Below, in pieces: positions 1 to 10,560 of a DNA stretch of 34,522 nucleotides. Source of the stretch: Peptoniphilus sp. BV3C26 (GTDB lineage Bacteria; Bacillota; Clostridia; Tissierellales; Peptoniphilaceae). How positions within the stretch are numbered: the stretch's first letter is position 1; every line of letters starts with the position of its first letter. The notes under the pieces are model-generated. The model was not told where the DNA came from, ran no database searches, and saw only the letters and a list, made by a program, of their open reading frames with translations. The translations under genes were made by a program, and so were the position numbers. The stretch spans positions 1 through 34,522 of the forward strand of contig NZ_AWXB01000014.1 in NCBI RefSeq assembly GCF_000478985.1, in the 5' to 3' direction.

Positions 1-991
1 TAATAGCTACATCATCTACATACTGAGTCCATGTTTTTTCTTCCAAATTTACTTCATATTGAATAGAGTGCTTACCATCTGGTGTTTCTGTATAGGCAAG
101 TCCTATATGGCTTAAATCAGGATATAGTTTGTCAAAGTCTTCATAGCTATTAGATTCTGAAAACTCATAGTTAGAATAATCAACTATCGCCCTTTTTAAA
201 TCTTCTAATAATGGTGATTGGTTTTCTAATTCTTCCACTTCTCCCATATCTAAAAGTTTATTAATCTCAGCTAGTCTTAGGGTCTTATCCCTTAACTCAT
301 CTGCTTTTTCAAATGGTTTTGTCAATTCTACTTTGGCATTTTCTAAAGATTCTTTATAGTTTTCAAGGTTTTGATTTAACCTATCAAGTCTTGAAGGCAT
401 TTTTTCAATGGCATTATCAAGCCTTGTTATATTACCATCAGTAGAGTTTGAAAACTCTCCAAAGTATTCTGCTTTTCCTAGAAGTTTAAAGGTGTGAGTA
501 TTAGTCATAAAGTTATATGAAACTTGTAAGTCTAAATTTCTATATTTACCAATAACCTTGCTATCATTTATCTTTACCTTTTTTATTTCTTCTAATAGCT
601 TCTCTCCAGCTTCTTTCTTATCTAAAATTTTATTTCCCCTAAGACTTATTGAAGTGAATTTGCTATCTCCTTCTCCTAATTTCTCAACACTTGCAATATC
701 TTCTTTAACTGCTTGTATTTCCATTTCAGTTTTTAAAATACTTTGAGGATAAATTTTATTTACCTTATCTTCAAGCTTATATTTATTAGACTTGTAGTTT
801 GCTTCAAGCATTTTTAATTTTGTAACTTCATTATCTAAATCCATTTTTTCTTTTATTAAAGGATTACCAGTAGCTAAAGCCTTAATTTCTGAATAAGATA
901 GACTTGCTTCATCAACATCTTCTGCAACTCTTACTGGAGTTTTTGAAGTCATAATTTGAGAAATGAATTTTTGCTTATTCTCTATTGTCTG
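1..991 (-). CDS. 3' exon of the methylase-SNF2 helicase gene (C-terminal part, runs off the window)
   Basis: This open frame has no start of its own. It begins at the intron 3' splice site with QTIENKQKFISQIMTSKTPV, the sequence that in uninterrupted family members directly follows the FDAYLW motif ending the 5' exon. It continues for 330 codons to the window edge without a stop. The rest is a charged, coiled-coil-rich C-terminal region typical of these ICE helicases. Read alone it would be missed or called a fragment; it is the second part of a split gene whose first part is at 3333-9608. The true C-terminus lies left of the window. Confidence 0.9.
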
Positions 992-1066
992 GTCGAGTAG
1001 GTCAGGGATATTACTATCCCTTTCCCCTCTAAGAACCGTGCATGAGAGTTTCCCCTCACACGGCTC
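992..1066 (-). ncRNA. Group II intron domains V and VI
   Basis: Domain V is the 34-nt hairpin 1066-1033 on the minus strand. It begins GAGCCG, with the catalytic AGC triad, and closes with CGGTTC. Domain VI follows: a GGGATA/TATCCC stem capped by GTAA, closed by a lower GAG/CTC stem that leaves A998 bulged. That adenine lies 7 nt from the intron 3' end, the usual place of the branch-point nucleophile for lariat formation. Confidence 0.9.
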
Positions 1067-1085
1067 AAGTTTTTATAAGCCCTAA

Positions 1086-2756
1086 TTAAAGAGCCAGCGT
1101 GTTTTCTTCATCGTTTATATGCAATTTTCTATGACACCAAGGATGTACTAAAGTTTTAAGGGTAATGTTATTTTGAATTGTTTGATGTACTCTAAAGTCT
1201 GTATCAATAGTTATTTTCTCTCCACAAACAGGGCATATTCCATTTTGCGTTTTATACAGTCTATTTATAACTGTACGTCCTTTAAGTTCGTTTCGTATTT
1301 TTAACTCTTCTCTTTCTTCAAAGTATATTTGCCAATTTTCATCAAATGGATTTGCTTCAGCTTGTATCTTGGTAAATCTTTTAATATCAGTGTCTGTAGC
1401 ATATTTAAGACGAAGATAGTATTTCTCGCCATTTTCCATTCTGTCGCCAGTTGCTACACTGAAAGTCCAGATTCTATTTCCAATGGTATGGAAGTATTTC
1501 TTAGCTATCCATTTTCTACCTTTCTTTGGGTGTCTACGAACGCACCAGGTCCACAAGCTTTTATATATTTCATAATCAAGTTTTTCAAAGGCTTTAGATG
1601 AAACATTATATTTATGATAGTTTACCCAACCTATAATGATTGGATTTAATTTTCTAATCAAAATTTCTTGTTTCATTGACGGATTATCTTTTATGATTCG
1701 TCTGATTTTATCGACAATAGCCTTGAAGTTCTTATCAGATGGTTTTGTAAGCAACTTATCTTTATACATCCTAATATTAACTCCAAGAAAATCAAAACCG
1801 TCATTTATGTGTGTTATGAGTGTCTTTTCCTCTGATAATTCTAAACCTCTTTCAGCCAAGAATTTTACAATGATTGGTTTTACACCATTTTCAAGCAATT
1901 CTGCACTTTCCCCTGTAACGATGAAATCATCTGCATATCTAACAAAGTTAACCTTTGGGAAATATGTTTTCTTATTTACTGTTCTTCTATGGTATTTCTC
2001 TTTGATTGCTTTTTCTAAACCATCTAATACCATATTGGAAATAATAGGTGATATTGGCGAGCCTTGGGGGCTTCCTGTTTCTGTTGGAAATAGTTTTTGT
2101 TTTTCTATATATCCACACTCAAGCCAGAGTTTTAATAATTTCTTGTTCATTGGGATATTATTTAATATCCATTCATGACTTATATTATCAAAACAACCTT
2201 TTATATCTCCCTCAAGTACCCATTTTGCAGATTTCTTTTTATTGAGTGATGTAAAACACTGCTCGATAGCATCTTGTGTACATCTTTTTGCCCTAAATCC
2301 ATAAGAATTAGGGTCAGCAGTAGTTTCTGCTATGGGTTCAAGTGCAAATTTATATAGGGTTTGCATTGCTCTATCTGTCATTGTAGGAATGCTGAGAGGT
2401 CTTTTCTTCCCATTTTTCTTTGGTATATACACTCTTTTAAGAGGCTTAGGTTTATATCCTCTTAAATTTAACTTTTCTATCGCCTTATACTTTGCCTGTG
2501 GTGTTAGCCATAATTCGCCATCTACACCACTTGTTTTCTTGCCTTGATTTTCAGTTACCCTCTTAATAGCCAAGGCTTTTGCATAAAATGAAGTTGTGAG
2601 TAAATGTTGTAAAGATTTTACCTTTCCATATTTACTCATTTTCCACGCTTTCACAATACGCATTTGTAGTTTTTTAACATAGCTTTCTGCTAGAGAAAAG
2701 TCTATACTTTCCCAGTTTTTAGCTCTGTTAGTAGTAGCACACATTTTACTGTTCAT
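1086..2756 (-). CDS. ltrA: Group II intron-encoded reverse transcriptase/maturase with HNH endonuclease domain
   Basis: This multifunctional LtrA-like protein (556 aa) helps the intron splice and copies it into new DNA sites. The RT domain shows SGVDG, RPLSIPTMTDRAMQ, GSPQGSPISPI and the catalytic YADD motif in FVRYADDFIVTG. A maturase (X) domain follows. The C-terminus carries an HNH-type zinc-binding nuclease signature: CPVCGEK, then a VHP-W-CHRKLH segment. I chose the ATG at 2756 (protein starts MNSKMCATTN) because AAAGGAG lies just upstream; an in-frame ATG at 2807 lacks such a site. The gene sits in intron domain IV. No frameshift or missing motif is visible, so mobility is plausible. 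Confidence 0.95.
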   Translation of the reverse strand: MNSKMCATTNRAKNWESIDFSLAESYVKKLQMRIVKAWKMSKYGKVKSLQHLLTTSFYAKALAIKRVTENQGKKTSGVDGELWLTPQAKYKAIEKLNLRGYKPKPLKRVYIPKKNGKKRPLSIPTMTDRAMQTLYKFALEPIAETTADPNSYGFRAKRCTQDAIEQCFTSLNKKKSAKWVLEGDIKGCFDNISHEWILNNIPMNKKLLKLWLECGYIEKQKLFPTETGSPQGSPISPIISNMVLDGLEKAIKEKYHRRTVNKKTYFPKVNFVRYADDFIVTGESAELLENGVKPIIVKFLAERGLELSEEKTLITHINDGFDFLGVNIRMYKDKLLTKPSDKNFKAIVDKIRRIIKDNPSMKQEILIRKLNPIIIGWVNYHKYNVSSKAFEKLDYEIYKSLWTWCVRRHPKKGRKWIAKKYFHTIGNRIWTFSVATGDRMENGEKYYLRLKYATDTDIKRFTKIQAEANPFDENWQIYFEEREELKIRNELKGRTVINRLYKTQNGICPVCGEKITIDTDFRVHQTIQNNITLKTLVHPWCHRKLHINDEENTLAL

Positions 2757-3332
2757 TTGCTTTCTCCTTTCAAAAATTCTACAAGTTCTCTTGTGATTAA
2801 AAACCAAATGGAAGTCTGCACTCTTTCAAGTTAGGGCAAATTTTGAACCCCTATCCATCTCATTACAAGATGGCATTCGCTTTTTCCATTCTCCTTTACC
2901 TGCACGATTATCAGCATTTCTTACGATTTGCCTTGCCTTATGGCAATAGTACAGGCTTACCATGTTTCACTTAATTAACATTGATAACTTAGGCTCTACC
3001 TCTCTGCCGGTAGTCTTTTTGTCCGTGTAATCCCACTGTGGAAAGGATTATCCGACTACACACCATTTTGGTTCAGGCTTATCAGCAACTTTAGCCTATT
3101 CGCCTTAACGACATTTATCAGTAGTTCACATATGTTAGCCATATTATCAAGCCTCGCTCCCTAACCACCTTGTTGCTGGCAGTTTCGGTATTTCCTCACG
3201 GTTTTACCTCAAGTAGGGTTACTTTAATATCGGCTTACCACACCTAAGTGCAGTCGATACTCGGCTCAACTAACGGAATAGTTGGTTTGGTCATCATGCC
3301 AAACAGTTAAATTAAGCGACTTCATGTCGCAC

Positions 3333-3345
3333 CCATAAATAGGCG
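3333..3345 (-). other. Candidate intron target pairing sites IBS1 and IBS2 in the 5' exon
   Basis: The exon ends TTATGG (3338-3333), which can pair with CCATAA in intron domain I (2943-2938, minus strand). CGCCT (3345-3341) can pair with AGGCG at 3105-3101. Two adjacent pairings of 6 and 5 bp match the IBS1-EBS1 and IBS2-EBS2 arrangement that positions group II introns at their target. These were found by eye; no folding was run, and the EBS2 assignment is the weaker one. Confidence 0.55.
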
Positions 3346-6300
3346 TCAAAGGTATTCTCTGTTACATATCTAAAGATATTAACTTTATCATTTTCATTAC
3401 CTTGGCGAACAATTCTACCACTTCTTTGCTCTAGGTCAGACGGTCTCCACGGAACGTCTAAATCATGTAAGGCTATTAATTTGTTCTGTACATTTGTACC
3501 TGCTCCCATTTTTTGAGTAGAGCCTAATAATACTCTTACTTCTCCTCTTCTTACCTTGGAGAATAATTCATCTTTTTGTTTGTCTGTATCTGCTTCATGG
3601 ATAAAGGCTATTTCCTCTTTTGGTATTCCCATATTTACTAGCTTATTTTTAATATCATCATATATATTAAATTCTCCATCTCCTTTTGGTGTAGACATAT
3701 CTGAAAATACTAATTGGGTCGATGAATTTTCTTTTGTCTTATCCCAGATCGAAAAGATATTTTTTACACATACATTAACCTTTGAATTAGGATCATCGGG
3801 AAGTAGTGGATTTATTAATCTTTGGTCAAGGGCAAGTTTTTTACCATCATTTGTAATCTTTAACATATTATCTTCTGTTGGCTCTACTTGGTTATTTCTA
3901 ACCGCGTCAGCTCTTTCTGAAATAGCTTCTAATATTTCTTTTTGTTCCTCAGTAGGTTTTGTTTTAATAACTTCGAAGTTTGCTTCTGGTACTGGCAAAT
4001 TTAACATATCTGAAGTCTTTATATCTGCTACTTCTTTAAACATGCTCATCAGTTCTGGCAAATTATAAAACTTTGAAAATCTTGTCTTTTGCCTATATCC
4101 AGTACATTCTGGAGATAATTCAAAGGTGTTTTCTGTTTCTCCAAAAGTAGAAGCCCAAGCGTCAAAATGTTCTAATCCTCTTGCCTTTAAATCGTCATAT
4201 TGAAGGTATCTTTGCATAGTATAAAGCTCAGTCATTGAATTTGATATTGGTGTACCAGTAGCAAAAACAACTCCCTTGCCATCTGTCATTTCATCCATAT
4301 ACCTACATTTCATATACATATCTGAAGACTTAAAGGCTTCACTTTGACCGATACCTGCAACATTTCTCATCTTGGTATGCAAAAATAAGTTTTTGTAATT
4401 ATGAGCTTCGTCTATAAATAACTTATCTACTCCTAGTTCTTCAAAGGTTATTACATCATCTTTTTTAAAGTCATCATTTAGTTTTTCAAGTCTTACCAAG
4501 AGTTTCTTCTTTGTCTTTTCTAGTTGTTTTACTGTAAAATTTTCTCCTCTATTTCTTTTATTTTCGCCAATAAAGGAAACTATATCATCTATTTGGTCTT
4601 GTATATGCCTTACCTGGTATTCCTTAGACATTGGTATTTTTTCAAATTGAGAGTGTCCTATGATGACCGCATCATATTCTCCCGTTGCAATCCTACCAAT
4701 AAATCTTTTTCTGTTTTTTGGTTGAAAATCTTTTTTATCGGCCACCATAATATTTGCTGACGGATATAATTGCATAAACTCTCTACCAATTTGAGTGGTT
4801 AGATGGTTAGGAACTACAAATAATGATTTACTTGCAAGTCCTAACTTTTTAGATTCCATGGCAGAAGCTACCATTTCAAAAGTTTTTCCTGCTCCAACTA
4901 CATGGGCAAGTAGTGTATTTCCACCATATAAAGTCCTTGCTATGGCATTTTTCTGATGTTCTCGTAGTCTGATTTCAGTATTCATTCCATCAAAAGTTAA
5001 GTTAGAACCATCAAATTCTCTATTTCTAATTGAATTGAATTTTTCATTATAAATTTTTTCTAACCTATATCTTCTATCAGGATCTTCAAATATCCAATTC
5101 TTAAATTCTTCCTTAATCAGTTCCTGCTTTTGACTTGCAAGCATAGTTTCTTTTTTATTCAATACAGAAGTCTTCGAACCATCATCATTTATTACTTGGT
5201 CAAATACCTTTGTATCTTTTAGATTAAGAGCATTTTCAATTAGCTTATAGGCATTCACTCTACTTGTACCATAAGTCATGTTAGCAAGGTCATTAGCCGA
5301 GTCAACGCTTTTACCTTCAATATTCCATTCACTTGTGTGTGGCGAGAACCTAACATTTATATTCCACCTATCATAACCTGGGGTTTTTAAAAGATTAAAA
5401 GTAAAGTCTTCTATATCTTTTTGAGGTATCCAAGTTGCTCCTAACCTTACATTTATATCAGAGGCAGTTAGTTCTTCAGGCATAACTTCTTGTAATTTTT
5501 CTCTTTGATATTTAAGTTTGCCTAACTCGTTTAATAATGTGTCTTTCTTTTCAGAAGGTGCTAAATCTATTACATTTTCAATTTCTCCGATATATGAATT
5601 GAGATAGCCAATCTTTTCTCTAATATTTCCACTTAAATATTCATCAGCTGATACATATGAAAAATGAAAGGGATCGTCATTGTCAAAGTTCTCAAAGGGC
5701 ATTCTGTTATTTATTAGGTCTGTATCCTTAATATCTAAAAATATCTCGCCCTCAAGTTCACCAATTAAGGTGTCCCTATCTTTGTTAGTGATAGATTCCA
5801 TATATTCAAAATCTACATATCCTTTTTGTGAAACAGATAAGACTAAGGCTTCAAGGGAAGTATCTACACGGTCTACTACTTTTGCCTTTGTTATTGTTCT
5901 TTTTGAGAATATATCACTCTTAGCTTTGAAATTATCCTCATCATCAAGTATTTCTATTGATGAAACCAAAGGAAAGTTTGAGTCTTCCTTTAAAGCTCTA
6001 GTATTTGATAAGGAGTTAATAAAGCCATGTTTCTTTGAAAAGTTATCATAGACTTCGTTTAACTTTGCTTGTGACTCTTTTATTTCTTCATCAGAAAAAT
6101 CGTCCTTTTGTTTTTCTATTACATCTTTTAAAGCATTCATTACATCAAGATAATCTTTTATCTTTTCTTTATTTTTTTCTGATATATTCTGCTTGATTAA
6201 GACTGAGTTTTCTCTTAGGTAGACTTCCTCGTCAATAATGGTATAGGAAAAATTCTTAACATCATCTGTTGCTGGAAGACTTAATTCTTCATCTTCCAAC

Positions 6301-9300
6301 AGTTCGACCTCTTCATATTTTGAATTTGAAGATATTTCCTTACTTGCAAGATCCATTAAATCCTTTAGATTTTCGTCTTCTTTTGCATCACAAGTGATAG
6401 TATTGCCAAATCTTCCAGATACTTCTTTCATATCCCCTAATACCATTTGAGGATTATCTACAAAGTATTTATTATAGGTTAAACCCTTTTTATCAGTTGC
6501 TAGGTGTATCCAATCGTCATCTCTTTCTATAACTGAATCTCTCTTCTTTAAGAAAATAATATCTGAAGTAACTTCTGTACCAGCAAGTCCTTTAAATGTT
6601 GTATTAGGTAGCCTCATAGCTCCTAAAAATTCACATCTTGCATTAATATATTTTCTAACAGATTCATCTTTTTTATCCATAGTTCCAGATGATGTTATGA
6701 AGGCAATAATTCCTCCATTCCTAACCTTATCTATTGACTTTGCAAAAAAATAATCGTGAATCAGAAAGTTATTTCTGTTATATTCACGATCGTTAACTTT
6801 AAAATCTCCAAAGGGAACATTTCCTATAACTAAATCGAAAAAGTTATTTGAGAAGTTTGTTTCTTCAAAGCCTTTAATTTGAATATTAGCTTCAGGATAA
6901 AGTTCTCTTGCTATTCTTCCGCTTAGACTATCTTTTTCTACTCCATATACTTTAGAGCCTTGTATTTCACTTGGCATATTACCAATGAAATTACCGACCC
7001 CTGCAGATGGTTCAAGGATATTCCCAGTCTTAAATCCCATATCTGTTAGAGTCTTATATACTCCATCCATTACTTTTCTAGGTGTATAAAACGATGTTAA
7101 GGTAGACTCTCTAGCATTCAAATACTCTTCATTTGTTAGATTTTCTTTTAAAATATTTCTTGCTTCGAGCCATTGTCCTCCCTTTTCTTCATCGAAAACT
7201 TCGGCAAGACCTCCCCAACCTAAATAGTCAGCAAGATATGCTTGTTCATACTCTCTTGGACTCCTATTTTCATTTTCAAGTCTTTTTAGCATTTTAATAG
7301 CTTTGATATTTTTATCTAGCTTTTCTGATGGTGTAAGGTATTCTGAGTAGATATGATTTTTCAAGTCATAATTTCTAGCAAAACTTATCCTTTCCTTATT
7401 AAGTTCATAGCCTAGATTCTTTAAATCTTCTTTTCCCCTCAATAAGTTTTCGGCTGCTTCTCTTGGGACATTGTACCTATTCATCATTTGGTCAATTTCA
7501 GGATTATGGCTATCAATAAAGCTTTCTTGCACTACTTGTCTTTCAGTTTGTTTTTCATACTCAGATAACTTATATATTTCATAATTTCCACTATCTAAAA
7601 TATCATCAATCTTTCTACTTTCTTCAAATGTTTCGCCCTTAAATAAAGGAAATTCTTTCCCATTAACTTCTACTTTAGTTCCAGTTTCAATCAAGTTAAT
7701 TCCATTAAAGATCTTCTCATCTTCTAAAATAAATTCCTTACCAACCTTTACTGCTAGTTTTTCTGGTGTTTGACTTAGATTTTCAAAGATTTCTTCAAGG
7801 TATGAATCGTTTCTGTATGGAATTACTTCCAAACCCCTAATCATACCTCCCATATATTCCATATTATCTCTGATAGTGACAGTTTTAAGTCCTCCACTTA
7901 GTTCATCAAAATCTGTAATGGTAAAGTCCTTATCTTTATATCTAACCTGATCGCCTATCTTAAATTTAGGCTCTATCTTTTCTTTAATTTCTTCTTGTAA
8001 AGATTTTTCCTCGCTTAGTGCAACCTGCTCTTCTAAATATGAAAATTCACGCTCATTTACTTCTTCACCATCACCAAGGTCAATCCTATAGTGCTCGATA
8101 ACTTCACCGTCTACATAGTGGTCAAAATAGAATTTGAAATATCCGATATAATCATCAGTCATTTCTCCAAATTCATTTTCTCCAAGAGTTTGATTATGGT
8201 CTTTAACATCAATATCCCTTTGTCTTAGGACATTAATTAAGTCTTTAGTTACTATCTGCCCACTATAATCGGGAACTAATTCGTGGTTTTCATTAAATTC
8301 TACAATCCAGTAGTCTTTTCTTTTTTCAATATTGTTGCCATCAAAAAAAGAAGCTTCATCAGCTTCCTTTTCTTGGCTTATTTCATTTTCTAAGCTTCCA
8401 CGTATTCCTTGATTGCCATTCTCTTCACTGTTGCCATCAAGTTGTTCATCTGTCCTTGGTATTCCTCTGGATTCTCTCTCATCATCTTCTCTGTCAATCC
8501 TTGTGCTCTCATCATCTTGACTTTCTCTCTCTTGATAAAGTCCACTGCCTGATCTTGAATTTCCTTCAGATGGTTCAAAAGTGTTTTCTCCTCGTACATT
8601 TCCTGAAGTTTCTTCCAGTTCTCCATGTCCTCGCTCCCTACTAGGTAAGACAGTCTTAGGACTGCGTAAGTCGGATTCGGAAATCTCTCCATAAATTCCA
8701 GATCCTTCTCCATCATATCCAAGGCTTTCTCTTCGATCTTCATCGCTATTTCCTCTGTCGCTTCCATCTGTGAAAACTCGTCCATCTCTACTTCTTGACC
8801 TATCATCTCGTCTATATAAATCATTTTGACCTCCTCTATCTTCATTTGTATTTTCTATATCTCTATTATAGTCGGCATCGGCCCTTTCTGTCAGCAGCCT
8901 AGCACGATCCATTTCCTTAGATTTTTCTATTGTGCTATCTATAATATCTTCGCTAATCCTTGATATTACAAGACCTATCTGTTCTAAAGAAATTGTATTA
9001 ATCCTAGAAAAATTATTTTTTAAATTTTCCATATCCATAGGGTAGACTGTATTAAACCTATTAGCTACCGCATAGGATATTGAGTCTCTCATAAACTTTT
9101 CAAAGCTAAGTCTATCCTCTATATCTATCCTTAAATCAGCAAGAGCCAAGTTAATATATTCATCTCCATAAATTCGACTTAAAGAAAATATATTTTCATT
9201 AAGTGAATCACTAGCTTCAAATGAAGAAGCATTTATTATTTCTTTTAAAGCCTCGTTATGGTTTTCGTGATCAAACTGCCATAAGCTAACCTCATTGATA

Positions 9301-9608
9301 TTCCTATCCATTGATGTGGTTTGACTAATATCGAAAATATATGAAATTCTTTGATTTACATCACTTCCAACTAAAATTGGAATACCCTTTTGACCCCTCA
9401 TAACAACTCTGCCAAAATATTTCTTCCACATATCAAAAGTCGCACAAGCTATAGCTTCAGGTTCTTTGTTATATATACTTAGTTGGCTTGAAAAATCATA
9501 TTTCTGATTATTGCCTATAACTTTTAAGAGTTTTAAATATTCTTTTTCTTCTTGTAACACTTCATACTTTATTGCTTCTTGTATATTTTTAAAATCATTT
9601 ACTTGCAT
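3333..9608 (-). CDS. Giant DNA methylase / SNF2-type helicase, N-terminal 2092 residues (5' exon)
   Basis: This large ICE protein acts on incoming or transferring DNA. Domain order: an ArdC/LtrC-like N-terminal region (about 1-110); a low-complexity Asp/Glu/Arg/Ser/Gly-rich linker (about 240-425); an adenine methyltransferase fold with [10 protein letters not shown] (about 862) and the NVPFG variant of the NPPY motif (about 928); then a two-lobed SNF2 helicase. The helicase has AHVVGAGKT (Walker A, about 1566), [10 protein letters not shown] (about 1728), [10 protein letters not shown] and [14 protein letters not shown] (about 2059). The coding sequence is cut after FDAYLW by the group II intron and resumes at 991. 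Unspliced, the frame adds six residues (VRHEVA) and stops. A GGAGG site precedes the ATG, and the start overlaps the methyltransferase gene by 14 nt. Function is inferred from family; the biochemical role of this fusion is poorly defined. Confidence 0.9.
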
Positions 9609-10560
9609 TTCCTACCTCCATTCTTTGAATTTCTTTTATAATAGCCATTAAAACATCAACCACAATAGAATTGCCGGCCTGCTTATATAGTTTACTTGAG
9701 GTGCAATTTTTTCTTCTTGGATGTACTTCTTCTAGTTTGTCAATATCACTATCATCAAAACCCATGAGTCTTAGGCATTCTCTTTCTGTTAAATACCTAT
9801 ATTGACCGTTTCCAATATCTATTATTCCAGAATTAGGTACTCTCATCTGTTTTGTAGAAATAGTATAAGAAAAATCTTTAATAACTTTTAGTCGCCCTCT
9901 AAAACTGTTATCTATGCATTTATTTAAAAATTTCAGCATATAAGGTTGGGTCATTGTATAAAGTTCACTTACATCCTTTTCTAAAAATTCACTTAGTGGT
10001 CTTGTTTCTTTCCTCTCCAATTTATTAAAAGAAAAATTATTTGCTCCAAGACATGAAACAACAAATATCCTCTCCCTTTTTTGAGGTATCCCAAAGTCCA
10101 TTGCATTTAAGATTTCATATTTGCTTTTATATCCAAGGTTTTCTAGCTCTTTTAGATAAATAAAAAAGGAGTCCCTCATATTTCTATCAAGGACTCCCTT
10201 TACATTTTCCCAAATTATCCATTTAGGTTTATCTTTCATTTCTTTGATTATTCTAATTGTTTCAAATAGTAAGCTTGATCTAGTTCCTGAATTCTTAACT
10301 CCTCCTTGCTTTTTTCCTATTCTTGAAAAGTCTTGGCAAGGACTTCCATGCATAATTAAGTCTATCTTTTCATTAGGTGCTTTATATCCTACAACTGATT
10401 TTGGCTTATAGTCTTCTCCATAAAGTGCGTTATATGATTTAACACAAGCCTTATCTATTTCTACATAATCAACTACTTCATAAGGTATCTTTAAATTAAT
10501 AAAAGCCTTTCTAATAGCACCTATGCCGCCGAAAAGCTCTAATATCTTCACCTTATTCAT
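9595..10560 (-). CDS. DNA (cytosine-5)-methyltransferase
   Basis: This 321-aa enzyme would transfer a methyl group from S-adenosylmethionine to C5 of cytosine. All key motifs are visible: LFGGIGA (motif I, 9-15), GSPCQDFS with catalytic Cys75 (motif IV), ENVKGV (motif VI, from 118), PQKRERIF (motif VIII, from 160) and [11 protein letters not shown] (motif X, near 300). The segment between motifs VIII and X would hold target recognition. No restriction endonuclease gene lies beside it, so it is probably an orphan methylase protecting the ICE DNA in new hosts. It overlaps topB by 8 nt at its start and the helicase gene by 14 nt at its end, so it is translated as part of that operon. Confidence 0.92.
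   Translation of the reverse strand: MNKVKILELFGGIGAIRKAFINLKIPYEVVDYVEIDKACVKSYNALYGEDYKPKSVVGYKAPNEKIDLIMHGSPCQDFSRIGKKQGGVKNSGTRSSLLFETIRIIKEMKDKPKWIIWENVKGVLDRNMRDSFFIYLKELENLGYKSKYEILNAMDFGIPQKRERIFVVSCLGANNFSFNKLERKETRPLSEFLEKDVSELYTMTQPYMLKFLNKCIDNSFRGRLKVIKDFSYTISTKQMRVPNSGIIDIGNGQYRYLTERECLRLMGFDDSDIDKLEEVHPRRKNCTSSKLYKQAGNSIVVDVLMAIIKEIQRMEVGNASK

Larger units (their letters stand above)
992..3332 (-). mobile_element. Group II intron, complete, 2341 nt, inside the helicase gene
   Basis: The minus-strand intron starts with the consensus GTGCGAC at 3332 and ends in ..CTCGAC at 992. Domains I-III occupy about 3332-2770, the maturase ORF lies in domain IV, and domains V and VI are at 1066-992. 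Removing these bases joins TGG to CAG and restores the conserved FDAYLW|QTIENK helicase sequence in frame, which fixes both boundaries to the base. The intron sits in sense orientation, as needed for splicing from the host mRNA. All hallmark parts look intact, so it is probably able to splice. This is a retroelement that has inserted into the ICE. Confidence 0.95.

Noticed and set aside
558-746. Plus-strand 62-codon ORF opposite the helicase 3' exon
   Set aside because: It lies antisense to the conserved QTIENK.. reading frame and has no signal of its own.
1329-2547. Plus-strand ORFs opposite the intron maturase
   Set aside because: They are antisense shadows of a well-supported gene, with Phe/Ser/Leu-rich translations and no ribosome binding sites.
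8390-8845. 151-codon minus-strand ORF in another frame inside the helicase gene
   Set aside because: It lies in the Asp/Glu/Arg/Ser-rich low-complexity linker, where biased codons keep a second frame open. It has no clear ribosome binding site, and its protein shows no recognisable domain.
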